Shown: positions 44,143 through 52,659 of the stretch, one piece after another | Layout of the letters: every line of letters starts with the position of its first letter | How positions within the stretch are numbered: the stretch's first letter is position 1 | From: Paenibacillus mendelii | Lineage (GTDB): Bacteria > Bacillota > Bacilli > Paenibacillales > Paenibacillaceae | Assembly (NCBI RefSeq): GCF_024498075.1 | Contig: NZ_JANHOF010000004.1 | Coordinates: 496,001 to 560,000 of the forward strand | Length of the DNA stretch: 64,000 nt | Reading direction: 5' to 3' | Program-made: the position numbers and the translations under genes | Notes under the pieces: generated by a model | Database searches by the model: none | What the model was told of the DNA's origin: nothing | The model's input: the letters and a program-made list of their open reading frames with translations, nothing else

Positions 44143-44877
44143 TTAACGCGAAGCTTTTCGAAATCCGGCGGCTTGGGCTTCTTCTTCGGTACAGAACATC
44201 TGCTCCGCCTTCGTTTGCCCGTAGGACTTGCCATCCGGCATGTGATAAATTCTACTGTCTCCTCGGACATTCCCTTTAATTTGCGGTTCCTTGCAGGCTG
44301 CCGCCGATTCGTCAGGCTTGCCCCCTTTGGTTCCCTCCGGCTTTTCTTGGCTGGGCTCGCCCCACAATCCGGCTCCGGCATTACGCGCCTGACGTTCTAA
44401 TGTGACGAAATAATCGGCATATGTAACATTAGGCGATATCGTCATGACGGACGCATAGCCATCCACTAACAGACGTTCGTTAAACATCGTCGTATCCTGC
44501 TCAAGGAACACGTAACGGAGAAGCCGGCCATACTTGTCCGTATCCCCTGTATCCGGGAACAAGACCACTCGCTTTCCCTTCAGAAGATTGTCGGTATATG
44601 CGCTTGCCTCCAGCCCGAGCTCCTTGCTCTCCCCTTTCACCTCTGGCGTGTTTACGCCGATGAGCCGCACTTTATGCCCTTCCGATGTTACGAACGTATC
44701 CCCGTCGACGACTCTGTCCACCTGCTCGATCGTATACGGTTTTCCCGACAAATCTGGGTATTGGTCAATCATTTTTTGCACGTTTGGTTCCACCGCAGGC
44801 TGGTTGGCCTGCGCACATCCGGTTAATAGTATGCTTACCAACAGAATGACTGTCAGAAATGGTGTAAAGCTCTTCAT
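44143..44877 (-). CDS. secreted thermonuclease-family lipoprotein
   Basis: A 244-residue staphylococcal-nuclease-like protein with a lipoprotein signal (lipobox LLTGC, Cys at residue 21). The nuclease core has VDRVVDGDTF, VRLIGVNTPE (catalytic Arg and Glu) and DKYGRLLRYVF (second Arg). After a Lys/Glu/Gly-rich linker the C-terminal 45 residues carry GNVRGDSRIYHMPDG and MFCTEEEAQAAGFR, a small Cys-containing module often attached to such nucleases. It probably degrades nucleic acids at the outer membrane face for nutrition. Confidence 0.9.
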   Translation of the reverse strand: MKSFTPFLTVILLVSILLTGCAQANQPAVEPNVQKMIDQYPDLSGKPYTIEQVDRVVDGDTFVTSEGHKVRLIGVNTPEVKGESKELGLEASAYTDNLLKGKRVVLFPDTGDTDKYGRLLRYVFLEQDTTMFNERLLVDGYASVMTISPNVTYADYFVTLERQARNAGAGLWGEPSQEKPEGTKGGKPDESAAACKEPQIKGNVRGDSRIYHMPDGKSYGQTKAEQMFCTEEEAQAAGFRKASR

Positions 44878-44898
44878 AGACAGACCCTCTCTCTCATG

Positions 44899-44937
44899 AA
44901 AAAGAACGCGCCTTCGGACATGCCGATTGACGCGTTC
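44899..44937 (-). terminator. terminator of the M20 amidohydrolase gene
   Basis: On the minus strand a 7-base GC-rich stem (44931-44937 with 44904-44910) with an inner TCGG/CCGA stem is followed by five T. It isolates the nuclease gene. Confidence 0.82.
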
Positions 44938-45003
44938 GCTCCTAACCGTTACATGAATGAATCTAAGTCGTTACTTCAGTACCATGTTATATCGATTTCT
45001 TCG

Positions 45004-46194
45004 TTACTTGTCACTGCCAGCGAAATCTTCCGCCATTGCGATCATCAAACGGGCGGACATCAGCATGGAACGCTCATCCAGATCAAATTTAGGATGGTGA
45101 TGCGGGTATTCTGCTCCACAGTCAGGATTGCCTGCTCCAACGAGCATGAAGCAGCCTTGGACATTCTGCAGATAGTAAGTGAAATCTTCTCCGGCCATTA
45201 TATAGGAAGCTTGTTCAACGGCATCACTCCCGAACTGCCCGGCTGCGACCCGGAAAAACCGCTGCGCTTCGGCTTCGTCGTTCACCACAGGCGGGTAACC
45301 GTCCCGGTAATCAAGCGTCGTCTCGGCTCCGTATAATTCACCCGTATGCTGAACGATGGCTTCCAGCCGTTCCCGGATCCGCAGCCGCGCATCTTCCGTA
45401 AACGTCCTGACCGTGCCTTTCAGGCTGCAGCGCTCGGCTATGACATTCGCCGTTGATCCGGCATGAAACGATCCGACGGTTACAACGGTAGGCTCCAAGG
45501 GGTTCATATTGCGGCTGACGATCGATTGAAGGGATTGTACCAGCCCTGAACCAATTACGATCGTATCGATCGTTTCGTGCGGGAGACCGCCATGTCCACC
45601 CTTGCCGATAATGTCCACATAGAACTCATCTGCCGCAGCCATGAATGGGCCGCCTTTCGTGGCAACTTTACCATATGCAAGCGGTGTCCAAAGATGGACG
45701 CCATAAATGGCATCGACGCCGGATAGCGCTCCTTCTGCGATCATGCCAAGGGCTCCGCCCGGTGTAACCTCCTCTGCCGGCTGAAACAGCAGCCGCCGCT
45801 CTCCTGCGAAGTGACCGCGACGGGAGGCATAGTAACTGGCAATGCCCAGCATCGTGGCCGTATGCGCATCATGTCCGCAGGCGTGCATCACGCCCGGTAC
45901 TGTTGAGGCATACTCACACTTCTTCTCGTCTTGGATCGGGAGTGCGTCGATATCCGCACGCAGCGCGACAACCGGCCCCGGCTGGGTGCCATGGATGGTG
46001 GCGATAAGTCCATAACCGCCTACCTGCTCGCGGACGTCGCACCCGATCTCTCTTAATCTCTGCGCGATCCACACCGATGTTGCTTGCTCTTTGTAGGAAA
46101 GCTCCGGGTGCCGATGTAAATATCTGCGCCACTGTACCATATCCGGGTAGACGGTTTGTAGCGATTGTTCAATGTCCGCATTCGTGCCCATCAT
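45004..46194 (-). CDS. M20D family amidohydrolase
   Basis: A 396-residue zinc amidohydrolase of the M20D group (hippurate hydrolase, N-acyl-amino acid deacylase, NAD-type acetyl-diaminopimelate deacetylase relatives). Metal motifs are LRADIDALPI, ACGHDAHTA, FQPAEE and the late HHHPKFDLDE; the dimerisation lid contains GGHGGLPHETIDTI. GAGGAGG lies nine bases before ATG 46194. Its true substrate cannot be told from sequence; it is not next to dapD or amino acid genes, which argues against a fixed lysine-pathway role. Confidence 0.88.
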   Translation of the reverse strand: MMGTNADIEQSLQTVYPDMVQWRRYLHRHPELSYKEQATSVWIAQRLREIGCDVREQVGGYGLIATIHGTQPGPVVALRADIDALPIQDEKKCEYASTVPGVMHACGHDAHTATMLGIASYYASRRGHFAGERRLLFQPAEEVTPGGALGMIAEGALSGVDAIYGVHLWTPLAYGKVATKGGPFMAAADEFYVDIIGKGGHGGLPHETIDTIVIGSGLVQSLQSIVSRNMNPLEPTVVTVGSFHAGSTANVIAERCSLKGTVRTFTEDARLRIRERLEAIVQHTGELYGAETTLDYRDGYPPVVNDEAEAQRFFRVAAGQFGSDAVEQASYIMAGEDFTYYLQNVQGCFMLVGAGNPDCGAEYPHHHPKFDLDERSMLMSARLMIAMAEDFAGSDK

Positions 46195-46559
46195 GCTCGC
46201 TAACCTCCTCGCCCTTGCCTCTTCTATACCCTATTGTACCAGAACGATTCCCGCTCCCGAAAGTGATTTGCAATCGTTCTTCCAGCAATTTCGTAAAAAT
46301 GTCACTTTTCGCTCATTCCAGCGGCCTGACTAAGGCTTGCACTGGGTGGGGAAACATACTATCATGGATAAAGAAACCTGCCCTGATGCTAGGTCTGACG
46401 CTTTCAAAGCGCGTATCGCATAGCTTTACGCAGCCTATGAACCGGTACACACATAAGACGCAGCCTTCGCTATCGATGTGAGTATTACTCTATCCGCTCC
46501 TTCGGCCGCGTAAGCACACTAAATTGCGTACAACACACAAAACTTTAGGAGGACCATTA
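46195..46559. other. intergenic region between the M20 gene and yugN
   Basis: This 365-base divergent region contains an extended -10 promoter on the minus strand (TGGTACAAT, -10 at 46233-46238) for the M20 gene. No clear SigA promoter was seen for yugN on the plus strand, and no reading frame of interest. Confidence 0.55.
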
Positions 46560-46904
46560 ATGATTATTGAGAATACAGGCCTGAATGGCTTGACTAGTGA
46601 GCTTGCCCATCTCGACGATTCCGCTGAGAAACTCGGCTTCGTTCGCTGGCAGTGGGAATACTACCGTGCAACCTACGACCTGAAGCTGGAAGACCGCGCT
46701 AACCAGCAGGAATACTTCCTCCGCGTTAATACTCGTGCCATCGAAGGCAAGCTGGAGTCTGCTTACGCAGTTCTGCAGGTGGAAGCGATTTACATAGGAC
46801 GAGCCACTTTCCCGCACGGACTAGACTATGAGTCGCCTGTACCGCAGCCGATCCTTAATGCTGCGACACAGCGACTGCAAGAACTGAAAAAACTTCTCGC
46901 CTAG
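46560..46904 (+). CDS. YugN-like family protein
   Basis: A 114-residue protein resembling the YugN family of Bacillota, function unknown. Motifs seen are FVRWQWEYYRATYDLK, YFLRVNTRAIEG and YIGRATFPHGLDY. The start is ATG 46560, six bases after AGGAGGA; an in-frame extension to 46524 lacks a ribosome site. ftsW follows after 17 bases, so they share a transcript. Confidence 0.75.
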   Translation: MIIENTGLNGLTSELAHLDDSAEKLGFVRWQWEYYRATYDLKLEDRANQQEYFLRVNTRAIEGKLESAYAVLQVEAIYIGRATFPHGLDYESPVPQPILNAATQRLQELKKLLA

Positions 46905-46921
46905 GGCGGGGAGGTCCCCAG

Positions 46922-48106
46922 ATGAAAACAAAGACGAACGGCCTGCGCGGCAGGCCGGATTTCTTACTTCTCGTCCTCACGCTTCTACTCGTCGGTTTTG
47001 GCCTCGTCATGGTATTCAGCGCCAGCTCCAATACCGCCGTCGTTTCGAAGGAATTCAACTTCGACGCGCTTTACTTTACGAAGCGGCAGCTGCTTTTTGC
47101 GGTAGTTGGTATCGGCTTAATGTTCTTCATCATGAACATCCCTTATACAGCCTTTAAGAAGGGCTTCATTCTTTACTTTATTCCGGTTGTGATCATGCTC
47201 TTACTCGTGCCGTTTATCGGTGAAGTCAGGAATGGTGCAAGAAGCTGGTTCGGCATCGGTTCATTCGGGGTTCAGCCGACGGAATTTGCAAAGCTGGGTC
47301 TTATTCTTTATTTGGGCTCGCTCATCTCCAAGAAGGGCGACAAATTTCGGGATTTCAAAAAAGGACTGCTGCCGGTTTTCGTCATTGTCGCTTTCATCTG
47401 CGGACTTATCATGCTTCAGCCTGACTTAGGTTCATGTATTGTTATCGCCGGATGCGCGATTATTATTATCATCGCAGGCGGAGCAAATTTGAAGCAGCTT
47501 TTCCTTGCAGGCATTATCATTTCTTCTATTGTGGCTGCCTGGGCTAGCATCTCCATGATGAAAGATCCGGATGCGTGGAGTTACCGTATCGATCGGTTTA
47601 CCGCCTTCATGGATCCGACGGGCGATGAACTCGGGACCACGTACCACTTGTCCCGTTCGCTGCAAGCTCTCGGGCACGGCGGATTGACAGGAGCCGGCTT
47701 CGGTCACAGCGTACAGAAGCTGAAATATTTGCCTTATGCCTACAGTGACTTTATCTTCTCGGTTATTGCCGAGGAATTCGGCTTTATCGGAAGCTTGCTC
47801 TTTCTATTATTTTATCTCTTCTTCTTATGGCGAGGCTTACTTGTCGCACTGCGATGTCCCGACAGCTATGGAACGATCGTCGGGGTTGGTATTGTCAGCC
47901 TGCTTGCTCTTCAGACAATCATTAACATCGGAGGCGTTACCGGAACGATGCCAATTACGGGGGTTACGCTTCCGTTCATCAGTCATGGCGGTTCCTCCTT
48001 GCTCGTCTCGCTCGCAGCCATGGGTGTTCTGCTCAGCATTTCCCGCGAGTACTATAGACAGGACAATAAGACCTCGACCAACTACAAAAAGAAACAGCGC
48101 ATCTAA
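46922..48106 (+). CDS. ftsW: FtsW/RodA/SpoVE family cell-wall polymerase
   Basis: A SEDS-family glycosyltransferase of 394 residues with about ten membrane segments. Motifs: MVFSASSNTA near the N-terminus, GVQPTEFAKLGLILYLG, YRIDRFTAFMDP, the long extracellular loop with AEEFGFIGSL, and the ending LPFISHGGSSLLVSL. These fit FtsW or SpoVE rather than RodA, but the two cannot be separated without a tree; no mur cluster is nearby. The ribosome site is within a short palindrome GGGGAGGTCCCC just before the ATG. The stop lies inside a terminator hairpin. Confidence 0.87.
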   Translation: MKTKTNGLRGRPDFLLLVLTLLLVGFGLVMVFSASSNTAVVSKEFNFDALYFTKRQLLFAVVGIGLMFFIMNIPYTAFKKGFILYFIPVVIMLLLVPFIGEVRNGARSWFGIGSFGVQPTEFAKLGLILYLGSLISKKGDKFRDFKKGLLPVFVIVAFICGLIMLQPDLGSCIVIAGCAIIIIIAGGANLKQLFLAGIIISSIVAAWASISMMKDPDAWSYRIDRFTAFMDPTGDELGTTYHLSRSLQALGHGGLTGAGFGHSVQKLKYLPYAYSDFIFSVIAEEFGFIGSLLFLLFYLFFLWRGLLVALRCPDSYGTIVGVGIVSLLALQTIINIGGVTGTMPITGVTLPFISHGGSSLLVSLAAMGVLLSISREYYRQDNKTSTNYKKKQRI

Positions 48107-48130
48107 AAGTGCGCTGTTTCTTTTTGTAGT
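48081..48130. terminator. bidirectional terminator with a 20-base perfect inverted repeat
   Basis: Perfect 20-base arms (48081-48100 and 48111-48130) surround a 10-nt loop. The right arm contains five T and the left arm five A, so it can stop transcription from ftsW and from the convergent asp23 gene. The ftsW stop codon (48104-48106) is in the loop. Confidence 0.93.
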
Positions 48131-48174
48131 CCGCTTATTCAGGAATATGATCCATCCCGAAGCGGCTGAAGTTC

Positions 48175-48552
48175 CTATTTGACGCGGTTCAGATCATCCA
48201 ATTCCTCTTCTTTGAACGCAACGCCTTCTACCTTAATATTCACTTCAACGACCTGAAGTCCTGTCATGTTCTCTACCGCTTCACGTACATTTTCTTGCAA
48301 GATTCGGCATACTTCTTGAATGGGAATGCCATACTTTACAATAATACGCAGATCGATTGCGGCCTCAAGCTGCCCGACTTCGACGGATATACCCTTCTGC
48401 ACGTTCTTGCCGCTTAATCGCTTTGCAAGTCCTTCCGAAATTCCGCCCGACATCCCAGCGATTCCTGGCGTTTCCAGCGCTGCAAGTCCCGCAATGGTGG
48501 CGACTACGTCATCTGCGATACGAATAATACCGGTTTGAAGTTCTTCTGTCAT
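48175..48552 (-). CDS. Asp23/Gls24 family protein, second copy
   Basis: A 125-residue Asp23 protein: GIIRIADDVVATIAGLAALE, a GGISEGLAKRLSG segment, LRIIVKYGIPIQEVC and an acidic end (KEEELDD). It is distinct from the copy at 13139-13498. ATG 48552 follows AAGGAA. It is a single-gene unit convergent with ftsW. Confidence 0.88.
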   Translation of the reverse strand: MTEELQTGIIRIADDVVATIAGLAALETPGIAGMSGGISEGLAKRLSGKNVQKGISVEVGQLEAAIDLRIIVKYGIPIQEVCRILQENVREAVENMTGLQVVEVNIKVEGVAFKEEELDDLNRVK

Positions 48553-48714
48553 GCCACACACTTCCTTTTCGCCTTATGTTTCCATTGTAATAGAAGCAAC
48601 TCAACGAATCAAGGCTCCCCCTGTTTTCCGGGATCTAAGTTTACATGCACCGTTTTTTTGGTTATATTGTTTAACAGAATTGCCCAATTAAATTAAATGG
48701 ATGAGGTGTGACCG

Positions 48715-49776
48715 ATGAATCAAAAACTCTTTTTCACTGCATTAATTGTCCTGTTCGTTCTAAGCGGTGTCGCTCACTATGCCCATTGGGACCCGATTGC
48801 GCAGTTCATCTTATCCGCTCTTGCAATCTTATTCGTCGCAGGCTTCCTCGGCAAAGCGACCGAGAGCGTCGCTCACTACGCTGGCCAGCGGCTGGGCGGC
48901 TTCCTCAATGCCACATTCGGCAATGCCGCGGAACTGATCATCGCGATATTCCTTGTCAAGGAAGGCCTCTTCGATATGGTCAAGGCGAGTCTTACCGGCG
49001 CCATTATCGGTAATCTTTTGCTCGTTCTTGGATTGAGCGTTCTTCTTGGAGGCTTAAAATTCAAGGAACAGCGGTTTAACATACAACTGGCCAGTCATAA
49101 TTCGTCCTTAATGATTCTGGCCGTTATCGGACTATTCATTCCGGCTATGTTTGTCACGAATCAACATTTCTCCCCAGAGAAGGATGAGATGCTCAGCCTA
49201 TCCGTCGCCGGCATTCTCATCATTGCGTATGTGCTGTGGCTCGTCTTCTCCATGGTAACGCACAAGGACATCCTCTCGGATGTGGAAGAGACCTCTGCAG
49301 ATCACGGCGAGACTGCAGCCTGGTCCAAAGGCAGGTCGGTTCTCTTTCTGATCGTCGCCACGGTTATGACCGCCTTTGTCAGTGAGTGGCTGGTAGGGAC
49401 CTTGCACACATTCACAACGGAATTTGGCCTGAGCGAGCTGTTTATTGGGGCCTTCGTAATCGCGATTGTAGGTAACGCAGCAGAGCACAGTGCTGCGGTC
49501 ATGCTCGCGATGAAGAACAAGATTGGCGCTGCTGTCGAGATCGCCATCGGAAGCAGCTTGCAGATTGCGCTGTTTGTCGCTCCTGCTCTCGTGTTTATCA
49601 GCCTGCTGTTCGGTAAACCGATGGATATTCTGTTCACTCCGATCGAGCTCGCAGCAATTGGTGTGTCTGTCTTTATTGCTAAATCCATTTCCAGGGATGG
49701 CAGAACAAACTGGTACGAGGGCGTCTTATTAATCATGGTTTATGTCATTCTCGGATTCGCGTTCTATCTTGTGTAG
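48715..49776 (+). CDS. cax: Ca2+/H+ exchanger (CaCA superfamily)
   Basis: A 353-residue cation/proton exchanger with about eleven membrane segments. It has both alpha-repeats: FGNAAELIIAIFLVKEG and the matching VGNAAEHSAAVMLAM, with key acids in each, and the GSSLQIALFVAP helix. It exports Ca2+ using the proton gradient and complements the Ca2+ ATPase at 31431-34223. GAGGTGTG precedes the ATG. It is a single-gene unit with a strong terminator. Confidence 0.93.
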   Translation: MNQKLFFTALIVLFVLSGVAHYAHWDPIAQFILSALAILFVAGFLGKATESVAHYAGQRLGGFLNATFGNAAELIIAIFLVKEGLFDMVKASLTGAIIGNLLLVLGLSVLLGGLKFKEQRFNIQLASHNSSLMILAVIGLFIPAMFVTNQHFSPEKDEMLSLSVAGILIIAYVLWLVFSMVTHKDILSDVEETSADHGETAAWSKGRSVLFLIVATVMTAFVSEWLVGTLHTFTTEFGLSELFIGAFVIAIVGNAAEHSAAVMLAMKNKIGAAVEIAIGSSLQIALFVAPALVFISLLFGKPMDILFTPIELAAIGVSVFIAKSISRDGRTNWYEGVLLIMVYVILGFAFYLV

Positions 49777-49785
49777 AGCGCATTA

Positions 49786-49827
49786 GAAAGAAGCCGCTTC
49801 CCGAACGGGACGGCTTCTTTCATTTTC
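49786..49827 (+). terminator. cax terminator
   Basis: An 11-base perfect stem (49786-49796 and 49811-49821) with an inner TCCC/GGGA stem is followed by a T-rich tail. Confidence 0.88.
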
Positions 49828-49828
49828 A

Positions 49829-49859
49829 CAAAAAAGAAGCCTCCAGAAAGAGGCTTCTA
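49829..49859 (-). terminator. ylaN terminator
   Basis: On the minus strand a 9-base perfect stem (49850-49858 with 49835-49843) is followed by six T. The ylaN stop codon (49857-49859) overlaps the stem. Confidence 0.88.
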
Positions 49860-50141
49860 CTTGTTGTTCAGCGCTTCATAAAGCTTTGCCAAATCGCGTT
49901 CAAGCTTGCTAATGATTTCTTTGCCCGTCGTCTCCGACACCAGTCCTGCACGAACGGCAAAGTCAACTTCTCTGGAGAAGCCATACATTTGGGTGTCCAA
50001 CACTTCTTCATAGAGCGGACATTGTCTTGTCGTCAAATGCTCCATTTGGACTTCAATCAGCTTTTCGATTTTATAGGCATCTTCCTGAAGGAGATTGAGC
50101 GCTTTTTGGTTCAAATGGATGAGAACTTCGGATGAAGACAT
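49857..50141 (-). CDS. ylaN: YlaN family protein (UPF0358), Fur-linked iron homeostasis
   Basis: A 94-residue helical protein closely resembling B. subtilis Yla[21 protein letters not shown] and [14 protein letters not shown]. In B. subtilis and Staphylococcus aureus YlaN is needed under iron limitation and interacts with Fur. A GGGGGA site precedes the ATG. It is transcribed on its own. Confidence 0.9.
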   Translation of the reverse strand: MSSSEVLIHLNQKALNLLQEDAYKIEKLIEVQMEHLTTRQCPLYEEVLDTQMYGFSREVDFAVRAGLVSETTGKEIISKLERDLAKLYEALNNK

Positions 50142-50220
50142 CGTACTCCCCCTTGTGCGTATTGCTCGCCGTCTTCTATACCTTTTATATTAAACAAAAA
50201 GCATCCAATACACAAGGACA

Positions 50221-50263
50221 AAACAACAAAGCACCACACTGTTATTAAAAACAGTGCGGTGCC
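50221..50263 (-). terminator. terminator of the HPr-like gene
   Basis: On the minus strand a 12-base stem with one mismatch (50252-50263 with 50232-50243) is followed by TTTGTTGTTTT. Confidence 0.85.
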
Positions 50264-50281
50264 TTGAAAAATTTGGAGCTC

Positions 50282-50524
50282 TTATTCGGTTACGATTTTG
50301 ATATCGAGACTATGCTTGGCGAATACTTCCGCCATTGCAGCTTGCGCTTCCTCTGCATCTGGACCGTGAACATGCAGCTCATAGGAGTGTCCGCCAACCA
50401 ACGTGGTGAACAGACCGAGTATACTTTTGACGTCGATATATTTGTTCTCGGCTTGGAGAACGATTGACGACCTAAATTTATTAGCCGTCTGGGAAATGTC
50501 TACGATTGCCGCGTTGTTGGACAT
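50282..50524 (-). CDS. HPr-like protein lacking the active-site histidine
   Basis: An 80-residue protein with the HPr fold core: QTANKFRSSIV, VKSILGLFTTL and the C-terminal helix (EEAQAAMAEVFAKH). S34 in VKSILGL matches the regulatory Ser46 of HPr. Compared with the usual 87-88 residues it is short at the N-terminus, beginning at about HPr position 13, so the GIHARP loop with His15 and Arg17 is absent; N3 stands near the His15 position. Reading upstream in frame gives no HPr-like sequence, and GGAGGG is correctly placed for ATG 50524. It cannot carry PTS phosphate. A Crh-like regulatory role is possible but unproven. Confidence 0.83.
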   Translation of the reverse strand: MSNNAAIVDISQTANKFRSSIVLQAENKYIDVKSILGLFTTLVGGHSYELHVHGPDAEEAQAAMAEVFAKHSLDIKIVTE

Positions 50525-50607
50525 AGGGATCCCTCCAGTAGTAGTTAAAGCTGCTAGAAAAGCTTTCCTCCATCATAACCCTATTTCGATTCTCGTACAA
50601 GGGACTT

Positions 50608-51723
50608 TTACTTCAAATTTTCTGGATTTAACGCTTCGAGCTCCGGTATGACAAACCGGCCATCCTTCCGAATCAGCCGATCGTCAAAATAAATTTCGCC
50701 GCCTCCGTATTCCGGGCGCTGAATGAGAACGAGATCCCAATGAACCGCCGACCGGTTACCATTATCTGTTTCCTCATACGCTTGGCCTGGCGTGAAATGC
50801 AAGCTTCCGGCTATTTTCTCGTCGAACAGAATATCTTTCATTGGGTGCAGAATATACGGATTAAACCCGATGCTGAACTCGCCTATATAACGGGCGCCTT
50901 CATCCGTATCCAATATTTCGTTCAGCTTCCCCGTATCATTGGATGTCGCTTCGATAATTCGACCGTCTTTGAACGTGAAGGAAATATGCTCGAAGGTCAC
51001 GCCTGAGTACAGCGACGGCGCGTTATATGTAATCTTTCCTTGAACGCTGTCACGAACGGGACACGAGAACACCTCGCCGTCCGGTATGTTGCGGAGTCCG
51101 GCACATTTTTTGGCGCCGATTCCTTTAATCGAGAACGTGAGATCCGTCCCGGGAGATACGATCCGGACACGGTCGGTCCGCTGCATGAGCGCCTCAAGCG
51201 GATCCATCGCCTGATCCATCTTGGCATAATCCAGATTGCATACGTCGAAATAAAAGTCCTCGAATCCTTCCGTGCTCATATTGGCCAGCTGCGCCATAGA
51301 ATCGTTCGGGTAACGCAAGACAACCCATTTGGTATGCTTGACTCTCCGCTCGGAATGAATCGGGTGACGGTACAGACGCTCATACATCTGCATGTTCTCG
51401 CTCGGCACATCAGCCAATTCATTGGCGTTGCCGCCAGCACGTATCGCGATATAGCCCTGCATAGCTTCCATACGCTTCAGATCGAACTCCGCCCAAAGCT
51501 CAATTTGTTCTTTGGTTGCATGCTGAAGCATCGTTCGGAGGACAGAACGGTCACTTGTTTCTACAAATGGGCGTCCGCCGCGCTTGGCTACTTCTTCGAT
51601 GAGGCATTTCACTAATTCCCGTTCGGAGCCAATCATATCAATGAGCACATTATCCCCAGGTTGAACATCAATCGAATAACCGGCCAAATTCGAAGCCAGC
51701 TTCTGCAAACGGTTATCGCGCAT
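50608..51723 (-). CDS. M29 family aminopeptidase (AmpS / aminopeptidase T type)
   Basis: A 371-residue metallopeptidase of family M29, which removes N-terminal residues in the cytosol. Family features seen: the N-terminal DNVLIDMIGSE, RIVSPGTDLTFSIKG, the metal region GEVFSCPVRDSVQG, and the C-terminal IGEFSIGFNP, SLHFTPGQAY and SAVHWDLVL with metal-binding Glu, His and Asp. GAAGGA favours ATG 51723 over an in-frame ATG at 51741. It appears to be monocistronic. Confidence 0.92.
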   Translation of the reverse strand: MRDNRLQKLASNLAGYSIDVQPGDNVLIDMIGSERELVKCLIEEVAKRGGRPFVETSDRSVLRTMLQHATKEQIELWAEFDLKRMEAMQGYIAIRAGGNANELADVPSENMQMYERLYRHPIHSERRVKHTKWVVLRYPNDSMAQLANMSTEGFEDFYFDVCNLDYAKMDQAMDPLEALMQRTDRVRIVSPGTDLTFSIKGIGAKKCAGLRNIPDGEVFSCPVRDSVQGKITYNAPSLYSGVTFEHISFTFKDGRIIEATSNDTGKLNEILDTDEGARYIGEFSIGFNPYILHPMKDILFDEKIAGSLHFTPGQAYEETDNGNRSAVHWDLVLIQRPEYGGGEIYFDDRLIRKDGRFVIPELEALNPENLK

Positions 51724-51794
51724 CGTGTACACATCCTTCATTAATTATTCTCTTATTTATCCTATCACGTTTCATTTGGCCCTGCACTTTATCG

Positions 51795-52517
51795 TCAATC
51801 TGTAATAAATGCCAGTTCAGCTTTGCGTTCTTCTCGCTGAGATTGGCCTTCCACCTTATATTGGAGCACCGTATGCTCCTGAAGTTTCAACGGCAACAGC
51901 CGTTTGCGGTCGACAACAAGACGATAGCTCGTCTGAACCTCCAAGGAATGCAGCATTTCCCCCAGCTGCTTTCTCAGCCGGCTAATTTCTGTTGCACGCT
52001 CTTGTTCATAGTCTGAACGGCTGCTTTCATTCACAGTGAGCCTTCGATGACCGTCCGCAGCGGTCTTGTCGTCCTTGACCGATCGTTCGAAAGCTTCGTT
52101 CATCTCCGTAATCCATTTGCGGCGCGCCGCAGCTTGATCCGCTTCAATCCGAAGAACGGCCGTCCTATCGCTTGATAAGGCTGCAATCTCTTCGGTCGTA
52201 TTTGCAGTGTCCTCGATTTGCTTCAGCAGACTGTATGGGTGGTGCACAATATTCGCAGTTGCAGTCATTTCGCTCGACTGCACCTGAACTCGGTTATGGT
52301 CTTCTACAGACCCCTGGAAGGTAATAGGCTTGGCCGAGGAAGCATCCGCCCCGTAGATGGCGGTTGTGCCTGTAAAGGTGTAGCGATCCACTGCCGCGAG
52401 CCCAGCAACGGTCAGGGAGAGCATCTCTTGAGGTGTTTTATCATGAATCGTAGTTTGGCAGCCTGGCATCACAACCAGCAGCGCTATGAAGAAAGCTGTT
52501 TTCATCCGTGTTCTCAT
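51795..52517 (-). CDS. lipoprotein of unknown function
   Basis: A 240-residue lipoprotein with signal MRTRMKTAFFIALLVVMPGC and lipobox cysteine at residue 20. The mature part is polar, with a predicted beta-rich N-terminal region (YTFTGTTAIYGADA, then SVEDHNRVQVQSSEMT) that recalls sporulation or germination-associated lipoproteins in style, and a charged helical section (about 120-195). No family was recognised. AGGAGGCGAT lies 8 bases before ATG 52517. A terminator (52621-52648) separates it from the diguanylate cyclase gene upstream. Confidence 0.75.
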   Translation of the reverse strand: MRTRMKTAFFIALLVVMPGCQTTIHDKTPQEMLSLTVAGLAAVDRYTFTGTTAIYGADASSAKPITFQGSVEDHNRVQVQSSEMTATANIVHHPYSLLKQIEDTANTTEEIAALSSDRTAVLRIEADQAAARRKWITEMNEAFERSVKDDKTAADGHRRLTVNESSRSDYEQERATEISRLRKQLGEMLHSLEVQTSYRLVVDRKRLLPLKLQEHTVLQYKVEGQSQREERKAELAFITD

Positions 52518-52620
52518 CGGTATCGCCTCCTGATTAACAATCACGAACAAGTTCTCCGTTTATCGTTCGTAGCTACCCCGAACATTATTCGAATGATTGG
52601 AATGTAGGGCTGATATGACA

Positions 52621-52648
52621 AAAAAGCGTGGAATCTGCTTCCACGCTT
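52621..52648 (-). terminator. terminator of the diguanylate cyclase gene
   Basis: On the minus strand a 10-base perfect stem (52639-52648 with 52624-52633, 5-nt loop) is followed by a run of T. Confidence 0.92.
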
Positions 52649-52659
52649 CGTACGTATGA

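Noticed and set aside
44029..44400. Plus-strand frames overlapping the region between XPB and the nuclease gene
   Set aside because: Mostly antisense to the nuclease, no ribosome site; the sequence is better explained by the inverted repeats.
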